A stretch of DNA of 7,636 nucleotides from an uncultured Prevotella sp. (GCA_937877595.1 CALFIY010000089.1:1-7636), one strand, 5' to 3'. Positions 1 through 7,321 are shown, counted from the first letter of the stretch. The notes: generated by a model from the letters alone, not told the origin. Made by a program: numbers and translations.

Positions 1-1
1 C

Positions 2-3000
2 CTCCTCACCACCATGCTCCTACTAATGGGGGGGGGCAAATACTGCGTGGGCGGAGTATGCTCTTTATTATACACTAACACCTACAATAGGTACCAACAG
101 TGCCTATGCCAATAATTGTGACATAACTATAAACGGTATAACATGGAATGTCAATGGCAATACACAAGATCTTTCACATAGCGGTTGGAGAATTGGTGGC
201 AAATCTATAACCGACACTGACCGTACCGTCTATTCAAAGACAGCAATGGGAGCCGACATTACCAAAGTTGAATTAAAGATAGGAGAAGCTTCATCAATAA
301 CCATAAACTCAATAAAACTGATTGTTTCCGATAAATCAGATTTCTCTACACAGATTGATGAGATAACCAAATCTTCTCCCGATGCCAGTTCCACTCTGAC
401 CTTCACACCAACATCCCCTTTGACGTCATTTGGAGAAGATGCTTATTATAAGTTTGTATTTAATGTCACTGTAACTGATAACAGTAATAATAAATTTGTT
501 GAATTCTTAGAAGCAAAATTCTATAAAGAGGCTAAGACCGCTTCCGACTTCACGATAACATCTGGAAGCACTGTAAATCTAACGAAGCCTTCCAATACTA
601 CTTCGCAAATAACCTACACTTCAAGTTCTGATGGTGCGATAACCTATACTTCCAACGACACAGAAGTGGCCACGGTGAGCAATACCGGATTGATAACCGC
701 CGTGGCAGCCGGTCAGACCACGATAACCATTAGTCAGGCAGAGACATCAACCTATGAGGCAAGCAGCGACAAGACCATCACTGTAAATGTTGTAGACAAC
801 ACAAAGACTGCAACCCCATCTATTACCGTCAGTCCAACGGTTATCTCTGAGGCTACCGACGTTACGGTGACCATCACTGGCAATGGAACTCTTTACTATA
901 CCACCGACGGCAACGACCCGACTACATCTACGCCGACTACCGCCACCACAGGAACACCTTTCGTCCTCAACCTCAATGCCACAACCACCATCAAGGCCAT
1001 GGCAAAGGAAGACGGAAAGGATGCCAGCGACGTGGTTTCTGCCGTAGTCACCAAATATGTACAGCCTACAAGCGTAACCGTGAACTTTAGCGCCAGTTTC
1101 TTAGGCATATCAAACACAAATAGTTTAAGCGGAGATTTTGACAAGAGTGTTGACAACGTTGCTGTTAACATCAAAAAAGGAAACGCAAGTACCTCTACCA
1201 GAGGTGATGACGGATATATTCGCTTATATAATGGGAATATATTGAAATTCACAGCACCCACAGGATATAACATCACAAACGTAACACTAACACAATCGAC
1301 AGAAAACAGTAGTAAATGGGAAGGCGGCACTGTCAAGACATGGACTGGTGAAGAAAGCAGTGCCTCATTCACTTTCTTAGGCACAAGTTGGCTCGCCTCC
1401 GCTGCTATCACTCTGGAGAAGATACAGCCGAAGTATGCACTGACCATAGCCGACGCTGTTGGCGGAACGCTGTTGGTGGAGAAGGCAGGAGTGGCCATAT
1501 CAAGCGGTACGGAACTGAAAGCCAACACCGAACTTGACATCACTGCAACACCATCCACTGGCTACGACTTCACCACATGGGCTGTCACATCAGGCACGCT
1601 TGGTAGTGCCACCAGTGCCACGACGACACTCACCACTGCCGCAGCCGCAGCAACGCTGAGTGCAACATTCACTCCACACGTCTATACGTTCACGGCCACA
1701 ACCGAAGATGGAACATTGTCTGTCAAGGTAGGCGATGCAGCCCCTGTAGTGCTTGACAACGGAGAGACAACAGAGATTGCCTATGGAAGCACCGTGACAG
1801 TGACACCAATACCTGCCACAAACTATGCCTTCGACGAATGGACTACTACAGACATTGACGACATCAGTATAAAGGCTAATCCACTGGTGTTCACCATGCC
1901 TGCAAACGATGTAGAACTGATGGCAAAATTCGTTGCAACCAACGTAAACTACGACATCACCATCAATCAGGCCACCGGCGGTACTATCTCGAGCAATAAG
2001 TCGTCGGCCAAGGCTGGCGAGACCATCACTCTGAGTTACGACCTCGACGACCACTATGCCTTCGGCGAGTGGGTAGTGGAAGATGCATCCCACAATGGTG
2101 TCACAGTGACCGACGACAAGTTTACGATGCCTACCTCCGATGTCACCGTTACTGCTACATACAAGCCTATCCATACCGTTACCTACTACGTGTCGGGCAT
2201 ACAGCAGACACCCGTTGACCGTGTTGACGGAGCAACGCTCAGTCTTGACGAGCCAGCGGCTGTGCGCGGCATGGCATTCGCAGGATGGAGCACATCCAAT
2301 GATGTTGCCAGTCCTGTCTTCGTTGCCAACGATGCTGCCGTTAACAGCGACCTTACCCTCTATGCCTTCTTCACTCTGAAACAAGGCACCGTGGCATATC
2401 GCCGCGTTGAGGCAGACCTGTCAGACTGGCGCGGCAACTACCTCATCGCCTACAGCAGCAGTTGCTTCGCCAATGGTAAGATAGGAGGAACGGGTGCTAA
2501 TGCTATCGGTGCACAATACCAGACAAAGGATCCTGGAGAGAATCTCTCCAATGACATAGTCACTAAAGAATGGGGAGATAATTACTACGTTTCGCTTGAG
2601 GCCGTCGACGATGATGATCTCAGCAAGGGGTATGTTCTGAAGACTCAGGATGGCAAATACAACTATAATTCGTCCAACAAAAATGGTTTGAATGCAACTG
2701 ATTATAAAGAGACTGCAGCATATTACGCCATCAGCGTAACATTCACATCCAAGTCAGACATAAAACTTAAACTGTCAGGCTATGCCACTGGTGCAGTATT
2801 TCGTTACAATACGGGTGGATACTTCCGCTTCTATAAGGATGGTGGACAGAGCCCAGTATATCTCTACAAGAAGGGCACCAGTTCACCCACATATTCTCTG
2901 GGACTGCCCATCGAAGCCGTTACCATCACGTCGGCGAAGTATGCCACATACTGCTCGGAGCAGGCACTGGACTTCACCGACAGCGACGTGAAGGCATACA

Positions 3001-3476
3001 CGGCGAAGGTGAGCGGCACGAGCGTGGTGCTGACAAAGGTCAACGTGGTGCCTGCAGGCACTGGCGTGATACTCTATGCCGACGCTGCCGACACCTACGA
3101 GATCCCTGTGACGACGGGAGGCTCGGTGAGCGACAACGAACTGGTGGGAACAACCGCAGAGACGACAGTGGCAGCCACCGCAGACGGCAAGTATAACTAC
3201 ATCCTGCAGATGGACGGCAGCACCCCGAAATTCCGCAAGGCGACAGGCAAGAAAGTGCGTGCCAACCGCGCTTACCTCAGCACAAGCACGGCTCCTGCCT
3301 CGGCTCCTGCCCTCGACGTGATCTTCGCAGAAGAAAACACAACAGGAATTCAACCGTCAACTGTCCGCTCTCCCCTGTCAACTGTCAACTCTCCCGCCTA
3401 CGACCTCTCGGGCCGTCGCGTCAGCGCTGACAGGAAGGGACTCGTGATAGTGAACGGCAAGAAGATTGTGAAGTAA
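2..3476 (+). CDS. Large multidomain secreted/surface protein, 5' end outside window, frame broken at a G9 tract
   Basis: The frame is open from 27 to the TAA at 3474-3476. The first in-frame ATG (246) is internal, because clear domain sequence precedes it. Bases 2-26 in the neighbouring frame give the hydrophobic LLTTMLLLM, and the downstream frame begins with ANTAWA then E, a signal peptidase I site at 53/54; the G run at 28-36 separates the two frames. Modules, by nucleotide: beta-sandwich domain with WRIGGKS (about 60-530), Big_2-like Ig fold (537-794), chitobiase C-terminal-like with LYYTTDGNDPT (804-1058), a second beta-sandwich (1059-1421), four InlB-B-like repeats with xFxxW cores (1431-1670, 1680-1931, 1947-2162, 2172-2372), an unrecognised domain (2394-2876), a Prevotella-type C-terminal domain (2907-3329), and a tail YDLSGRRV...GLVIVNGKKIVK (3396-3473). 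No catalytic domain is recognised; adhesion or glycan binding is inferred. The tail suggests type IX secretion. Module names rest on pattern recognition only. Confidence 0.85.
28..36 (+). repeat. G9 homopolymer inside the signal peptide coding region
   Basis: Nine consecutive G lie between the hydrophobic core and the cleavage region of the signal peptide. With nine G, translation from upstream continues in the wrong frame and stops at TAA 113-115. With eight G the frame joins to give LLTTMLLLMGGANTAWAE. Eleven G would also be in frame. Such tracts are classic sites of slipped-strand mispairing, and also classic sites of sequencing error. Confidence 0.9.
3356..3397 (+). repeat. Two-copy 21-bp tandem repeat in the linker before the C-terminal tail
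   Basis: Units 3356-3376 and 3377-3397 match at 17 of 21 positions by hand count; both begin GTCAACTGTC. They encode the heptads STVRSPL and STVNSPA, a Ser/Pro/Thr-rich spacer between the last folded domain and the YDLSGRRV tail. The unit keeps frame, so copy number could change linker length without harm. Confidence 0.75.
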
Positions 3477-3512
3477 GGCCCATGTTTAACAACTTAAAAC
3501 AACGGAAGAAAT

Positions 3513-3677
3513 ATGAAAAAGATATATCAGACACCAGATACTCAGGAGATAGCACTGCACTACCAGCAGATGCTGGCAGCAAGCACGCTCGAACTTATCA
3601 GCGACGATGCACAGCAGATTGTCGGCGACGATGAGGTTCTCGTGCGCGAATGGGACTTTGACATCATCGACGACTAA
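3513..3677 (+). CDS. Small acidic protein, 54 residues, function unknown
   Basis: ATG at 3513-3515 and TAA at 3675-3677 give a 54-residue protein starting MKKIYQTPDTQEIAL and ending WDFDIIDD. It has no signal peptide, membrane segment, cysteine or Gly-Gly processing motif. The last 24 residues contain ten Asp/Glu, so the C-terminus is strongly acidic. The start lies 36 bases after the stop of the large surface protein gene, with no terminator between, and a strong terminator follows at 3697-3740, so the two are probably co-transcribed. Only a weak purine stretch (GGAAGAA) precedes the ATG, which is normal for Bacteroidetes. The pattern MKKxYxxP followed by a short LLA(A)S-like segment and an acidic end resembles small hypothetical proteins I recall from other Bacteroidales; that is recollection, not a search. 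The function is unknown. Confidence 0.72.
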   Translation: MKKIYQTPDTQEIALHYQQMLAASTLELISDDAQQIVGDDEVLVREWDFDIIDD

Positions 3678-3696
3678 TCCTGACAGCAAGTAACTG

Positions 3697-3740
3697 AAAA
3701 ATCCCACGCCCCTCATCCCGAGGAGCGTGGGGTTTTCTTT
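3697..3740 (+). terminator. Intrinsic terminator after the surface protein / small protein unit
   Basis: CCCACGC (3703-3709) pairs perfectly with GCGTGGG (3725-3731). After one mismatch, CCT (3711-3713) pairs with AGG (3721-3723), closing a seven-base loop. TTTTCTTT follows at 3733-3740. The A-run at 3697-3701 gives a U-run on the other strand, so it may work in both directions. Confidence 0.9.
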
Positions 3741-3755
3741 GTGGTGACAATTTTT

Positions 3756-3855
3756 AAAACACTGCTGTGGCGAAAATAAAAGCAGTGGTTTTAAAAATTA
3801 AAACAGCGCTGGCAAAAATTAAAACAGCAGGAATTTTTTTAAAAACAGCAGTGGC
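3756..3855. repeat. Degenerate 21-22 bp tandem repeats in the convergent intergenic gap
   Basis: AAAACAGC occurs at 3800, 3821 and 3842, exactly 21 bases apart. Two more divergent units start at 3778 (AAAAGCAGTGG) and 3756 (AAAACACTGCTGTGGCG), each 22 bases apart. AAAAATTAAAACAGC is perfectly repeated at 3793-3807 and 3814-3828. The array fills most of the gap between the two facing terminators. No gene is supported here. Confidence 0.8.
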
Positions 3856-3856
3856 G

Positions 3857-3903
3857 AAAAAAGGAGGCGCTGACCTGTTCCACGAAAGGAAGGTCAGCGC
3901 CTC
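3857..3903 (-). terminator. Intrinsic terminator of the pectate lyase unit
   Basis: A perfect 13-bp inverted repeat, GAGGCGCTGACCT (3864-3876) and its complement at 3891-3903, encloses a 14-base loop. On the minus strand it is followed by six U (A-run 3857-3862). It lies 40 bases downstream of the pectate lyase stop codon. Confidence 0.92.
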
Positions 3904-3943
3904 AGCGTTTGTTTTAGTAGTTGTTTTGTGTGCTTTCAGTAGA

Positions 3944-6802
3944 CTATTGCGCTGTAGGCTCGAGCACTATCACCATTACCATGGACTCGCCAGAGCCCTT
4001 GGTGAGGACATACTCAGTACCGGCGGTGATGCTGACAGGAGTGACGGTGTAGTATGCACCCTCGGTATTCTCCGTGCCGCCGCTGGTGTTGGTGCCGTTG
4101 ACCTTGACATCACGACCCTTCTTTACCGTGGCCAGCACAAGAGTCATGGTGTAGTCCTGCGACGGAGTGAAGGTGATGGAGCCATTGCTGTCAAGTTTGA
4201 CGCCCTTCTTGTAGTAAGTTCCCTCGTAGGTTATCTTGCCGTCGCCGTAACTGCCGCCCACGGTAAACATGCTGTTTGACGGCTGGCCGTCGAATGTTGC
4301 CACGATGGTGCCTGTGGGCGTTTCGCCGCCACCTTGTTCGCCACCGTTATCGCCGCCACCGTTGTCGCCGCCTCCGTTATCGCTGCCTCCCTGTTCGCCA
4401 CTGCCGGCACTCTCGTCGCCGAAGATGCCCACGAGCGACGACTTGTAGTTGTCGATAAGCGACGAGAGTTGGCTGTCGACAGCCGAGTCGGTATTGTCGT
4501 CGCCTACGTTGTCGGTGAAGGTGTAGGTGATGTCGCCGTGGTTCAAGCGGCCTGCGCCGTAATAGCCGGTGACAAGAGCCGGAACATCCTCGGCACTCAC
4601 TGCATTGTAGGTGTACATCAGCGAGGCGTTGGTGTCGAAGTTGTCATAGGATGTGCCGCCCACCTTAGTAACCTCCGTAGAGGGCACCTGAGCGTCGCGC
4701 GAAGCCGTCTCGTAGGCGTCGTAGCCCGTTGTGGCATCGGGATTCTGCTGAGTGTAGTAACTGAAATGGGCTATGGTGCGGTCGAAATAGTTGCCGTAGG
4801 CCTTTATCATACCGCCGTCTTCGCCGGAGAAGGTGCCTGAGCCCTTGGCATCGGTGCCCTGCAGAGAGGCAAGGATAGGCTTCTTGGTCTTTAGGAAGTA
4901 GTTGTTTTCGACAAAGACGCTGGCTCCACTCGTAGCACCCACGCCGTACTTGGCACAGTTGTCGAAATAGTTGTTCCAAACGTGTACAGACATGGTGCGA
5001 ATGCGCGGATGGCGCGAATCGCTGTGGTCAAACCAGTTGTGGTCGTAAGAAATATAGTTGGGGCCGCTTTCGCTCTTCATGCCAAACATGTTTGACTTGC
5101 CCGTATCCCAGAAGCGGCAGTAACTGAGCGTTACAAACTTCGAGTCTGACTTCACGTCGATGGCGCCGTCGCCCTTGGCATGGTCGCCAGAACCGCTCTT
5201 GCCGTAGAAAACATCGATATGGTGGAGCCAGATGTTGGAATTGTCGGTGTCGAGCGATATTCCGTCGTCCATACAACGCAGTATGGCAAAATTGCGGAAC
5301 TCTACGCTCTTGGCATTGCGCACGAGGAATCCGAAACCACGCACCGTGGCATCGTCGCCAATGCCCTCAAATGTGAGATTGAGTTCGGAGTCGGCATTCT
5401 TACCCTTTATCTGAAGTCCTTCTTCCGACGAACTGATGGCATCGAGGTTGTCCTTCTCGATAAGACCAATAAAGCGGAAGGCGATAGGCGTTGTGTCGTA
5501 GCCCTTCTGATAGGCGTCGATGATGGCCTGCAGTCCGGTGACCTCGGAAACGTTGGTGTCCTTCGAGCCGGTCTTCACGGTGGTGGTGATGGTCTTTGCC
5601 GTGTTCTTGGTGACATAGAACACCTTGGCTCCGGCCTTCAGCGTGCCGTCGGCATTGTATGCGCCTGGGGCGTAGCCGCCCATGAAGGCGAAGCCCTCAC
5701 GGCTGTAGTTCTTCACGGTGAGCGCCGTTGCCTCGTTGGCATTGTCGGCCAGTTCGTTGCCATCGGCATCGACAGGCACCACGCGCAGCACATAGTCGGA
5801 GGCTGCCTTGAGGCCCACCACGTCGGCGCGGCCATACGTGCCGTAGTTGCGCACGAGTTGCCCGTCTATCTTGGTGAAGTCGGCATACTGTCCGCCCTTC
5901 ACGTAGACGTTGTATGTCGTTGCTCCGGCAAACGGCTCAAACTTGACGTAGGCCGACTCGAGCCATCCCTGAGCCTCGGTGATCACCACCTTGCCGTCGG
6001 CATTGGCTACCGTAGCCTTGCGGAACGACAGCGACTTGATGGCTGCCGTGTAGGTATCGACATCGTTCCCCTGTGCTATAGAGATGTCGCCGCCGGCAAG
6101 GTCGATCGACGTCACGTCGGCTGTATTGTAGTAGCGATTGCTTCCGGCGAGAGCCACGACAACCTGGTTTTTCGCTGCAGTAGAGGCTACGGAATGGTCG
6201 ACATCGGGCAGTTTTGCCTCAACGCCGCCTGTTTCCTCGCCAGGCTCAGAGCCTTCGCCGCTGCCTGTCACGGCAAGACTGAACACATTGACCGAGCCCA
6301 CTGTGCTGTAGAATGTCACTGCGCCGTCGGCCGTCACCGTGCCCGTGCCTGTCTGGGTGGTGTTCTTGTCGGCTGCCGAGAAGCCGGTGAGGCCCGACAG
6401 ATTGCTTACGGCGTCGAGGGTGACCGCCGTAGTGCCTGTAGAGGCGAAGACGATAGTAACCACCTGGCCCTTCTTCAACGACGGGGTGGTCAGTTGCACG
6501 TTCTTGCCGGCCAACTGCAGGCGGTTGTCGACGTCGATGCGCAACTTCTTTTCTGCTGCTGTCACGGAGAGTCCGCGGGTGAGAGCCAGTTCGGTGTCGC
6601 CAGCCTTGACTGCGCCGCTGATGGCTTTGACATTCTCGTAGCGCTTGCTGGACTCGGTGTAGGTCCATTCAGAAGTAGCGGCAGAGAGTGCTTCCACGTC
6701 GGCAGCGTCGGTCTTTGTGAAGTCCCATGTCTGGGCATTTGCCGTGGCGCTCATAGCCATCATCATGGCGAGCACCGAGAATATTGCTGTGATGCGTTTC
6801 AT
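3944..6802 (-). CDS. Secreted multidomain pectate lyase, polysaccharide lyase family 1
   Basis: This 952-residue protein is predicted to cleave polygalacturonate (pectin backbone) by beta-elimination outside the cytoplasm. Residues 1-23 are a Sec signal peptide with a likely ANA/Q cut. Residues 25-180 form a beta-rich domain starting WDFTKTDA. Residues 277-365 look like fibronectin type III. The PL1 beta-helix spans about 395-795, with NIWLHHIDVFYG (523-534), GDGAIDVKSD (544-553), the FDHSDSRHPRIR block (591-602) and VHVWNNYF. By alignment with PelC, Arg597 is the likely catalytic base and Arg602 the second conserved Arg. A Gly/Asp/Asn linker (795-830) leads to a C-terminal beta-sandwich (832-952), perhaps carbohydrate-binding. 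The NGKK-type tail seen in its neighbour is absent. It starts 21 bases after the upstream gene behind a perfect AGGAGG. The PL1 call is firm; the accessory domain calls are inference. Confidence 0.95.
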   Translation of the reverse strand: MKRITAIFSVLAMMMAMSATANAQTWDFTKTDAADVEALSAATSEWTYTESSKRYENVKAISGAVKAGDTELALTRGLSVTAAEKKLRIDVDNRLQLAGKNVQLTTPSLKKGQVVTIVFASTGTTAVTLDAVSNLSGLTGFSAADKNTTQTGTGTVTADGAVTFYSTVGSVNVFSLAVTGSGEGSEPGEETGGVEAKLPDVDHSVASTAAKNQVVVALAGSNRYYNTADVTSIDLAGGDISIAQGNDVDTYTAAIKSLSFRKATVANADGKVVITEAQGWLESAYVKFEPFAGATTYNVYVKGGQYADFTKIDGQLVRNYGTYGRADVVGLKAASDYVLRVVPVDADGNELADNANEATALTVKNYSREGFAFMGGYAPGAYNADGTLKAGAKVFYVTKNTAKTITTTVKTGSKDTNVSEVTGLQAIIDAYQKGYDTTPIAFRFIGLIEKDNLDAISSSEEGLQIKGKNADSELNLTFEGIGDDATVRGFGFLVRNAKSVEFRNFAILRCMDDGISLDTDNSNIWLHHIDVFYGKSGSGDHAKGDGAIDVKSDSKFVTLSYCRFWDTGKSNMFGMKSESGPNYISYDHNWFDHSDSRHPRIRTMSVHVWNNYFDNCAKYGVGATSGASVFVENNYFLKTKKPILASLQGTDAKGSGTFSGEDGGMIKAYGNYFDRTIAHFSYYTQQNPDATTGYDAYETASRDAQVPSTEVTKVGGTSYDNFDTNASLMYTYNAVSAEDVPALVTGYYGAGRLNHGDITYTFTDNVGDDNTDSAVDSQLSSLIDNYKSSLVGIFGDESAGSGEQGGSDNGGGDNGGGDNGGEQGGGETPTGTIVATFDGQPSNSMFTVGGSYGDGKITYEGTYYKKGVKLDSNGSITFTPSQDYTMTLVLATVKKGRDVKVNGTNTSGGTENTEGAYYTVTPVSITAGTEYVLTKGSGESMVMVIVLEPTAQ
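4344..4388 (-). repeat. Three 15-bp repeats encoding the Gly-rich linker of the pectate lyase
   Basis: Units 4344-4358, 4359-4373 and 4374-4388 differ by one to three bases and encode repeated Asn/Gly/Asp pentads (GGDNG type). They join the PL1 domain to the C-terminal beta-sandwich. The 15-base period keeps frame. Confidence 0.8.
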
Positions 6803-6810
6803 ATTTCTGT

Positions 6811-6818
6811 CCTCCTCT
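6811..6818 (-). promoter_or_regulatory. Perfect Shine-Dalgarno site for the pectate lyase
   Basis: On the minus strand AGAGGAGG ends eight bases before the ATG at 6802, ideal anti-SD spacing. It fixes the start codon, which also begins a good signal peptide (MKRITAIF). Strong SD sites are uncommon in Bacteroidetes; the other starts in this window lack one. Confidence 0.85.
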
Positions 6819-6823
6819 GATGT

Positions 6824-7192
6824 CTATTTGATTACAAATTTCTTGCCGTTGATAACGTAAATGCCGCGCTGCAAGCCTGACGTGGTGGTGCCAAGATACT
6901 GTCCGCCGAGGCTGTACACCTGCCTGCTGCCGTCGGAAGCCCTGGCAGTCTCGGGAGCGCTGATGGCGGTAGCGGTATAGCCGAAGGCAATATTGACAAG
7001 AGCCATGTCGGCACGCTGCTGGGTGTTGTCATCAAAAGTGAGAATGACTTCATCGCCGTCGAAAGCCAGTCGGGTGACCACTTTCTCTACGGCGGCATCG
7101 CCCACGGTGACGGTCTGCTGCGTCTCCACGTCGCCGGCCATTGCCACGGCGCCAGAGAGCATCAGACATGCTGAAAACACAAGTTTCTTCAT
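6824..7192 (-). CDS. Small secreted protein with Prevotella-type sorting tail
   Basis: This 122-residue protein begins with a signal peptide, MKKLVFSACLMLSGAVAMAG, cut around residue 19-20; there is no lipobox. Residues 39-70 contain LAFDGDEVILTFDDNTQQRADM, a beta-hairpin-like stretch I recognise as common in Prevotella secreted proteins. Residues 92-122 are a tail, QVYSLGGQYLG...RGIYVINGKKFVIK, similar to the end of the large surface protein at 3396-3473 and reminiscent of type IX secretion C-terminal signals. Between signal and tail there is almost no room for a catalytic domain. It is the first gene of a unit with the pectate lyase (21-base gap), so it may help the enzyme at the surface or be a remnant of a larger protein; neither can be decided here. 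Start ATG 7190-7192, stop TAG 6824-6826. The molecular function is unknown. Confidence 0.82.
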   Translation of the reverse strand: MKKLVFSACLMLSGAVAMAGDVETQQTVTVGDAAVEKVVTRLAFDGDEVILTFDDNTQQRADMALVNIAFGYTATAISAPETARASDGSRQVYSLGGQYLGTTTSGLQRGIYVINGKKFVIK

Positions 7193-7226
7193 AGTAAGTA
7201 GTTTTTAGTTTAAACGTATATGGCTG

Positions 7227-7234
7227 CAAAATTA
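7227..7234 (-). promoter_or_regulatory. Likely -7 element of the small protein / pectate lyase promoter
   Basis: The minus strand reads TAATTTTG, a full match to the Bacteroidetes TAnnTTTG box. The expected transcript start gives a leader of roughly 28 bases before the ATG at 7192. No convincing TTTG lies 19-21 bases upstream, so the promoter may be weak or need an activator. Confidence 0.6.
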
Positions 7235-7277
7235 GCAATAATCTCCTATTGACGCGATTTTTTAAAGTTTTTTGTGA

Positions 7278-7303
7278 CGTAAATGTTTACGCAATGCCTG
7301 CGT
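7278..7303. promoter_or_regulatory. Overlapping inverted repeats between divergent promoters, possible operator
   Basis: CGTAAA-TG-TTTACG (7278-7291) is a perfect 6-bp-arm palindrome. Overlapping it, ACGCA (7289-7293) pairs with TGCGT (7299-7303). The site lies about 44 bases upstream of the minus-strand -7 box and about 30 bases upstream of the plus-strand -33 element, a plausible activator position for either gene. No regulator is identified. Confidence 0.35.
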
Positions 7304-7321
7304 GCTTTTTGAGTGTTTTTT

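Noticed and set aside
246..248. ATG 246 as the true start of the large surface protein
   Set aside because: The same frame encodes a signal peptide cleavage site and a typical domain sequence from about 39 onward, so 246 is internal.
896..2384. Two long minus-strand open frames (896-1558 and 1590-2384) opposite the surface protein
   Set aside because: The plus frame encodes recognisable repeated extracellular modules; the minus frames have low-complexity, family-less translations.
3756..3855. CRISPR array
   Set aside because: The units are contiguous 21-22 bp degenerate repeats without unique spacers and no cas gene is near.
3767..4279. 170-codon plus-strand frame starting in the intergenic repeats with Lys-rich heptads (KTALAKI, KTAGIFL, KTAVAKK)
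   Set aside because: The heptads simply mirror the 21-bp DNA repeat, the frame runs through a terminator hairpin and then antisense into the lyase gene, and there is no promoter.
5180..6820. 546-codon open frame on the plus strand opposite the pectate lyase
   Set aside because: It is antisense to a firmly identified PL1 lyase, is Cys/His/Arg-rich with no recognisable motif, and is explained by the codon bias of the real gene.
3944..7192. Canonical polysaccharide utilisation locus
   Set aside because: No SusC/SusD pair, hybrid two-component sensor or anti-sigma gene is visible; only the lyase and its small partner are present.
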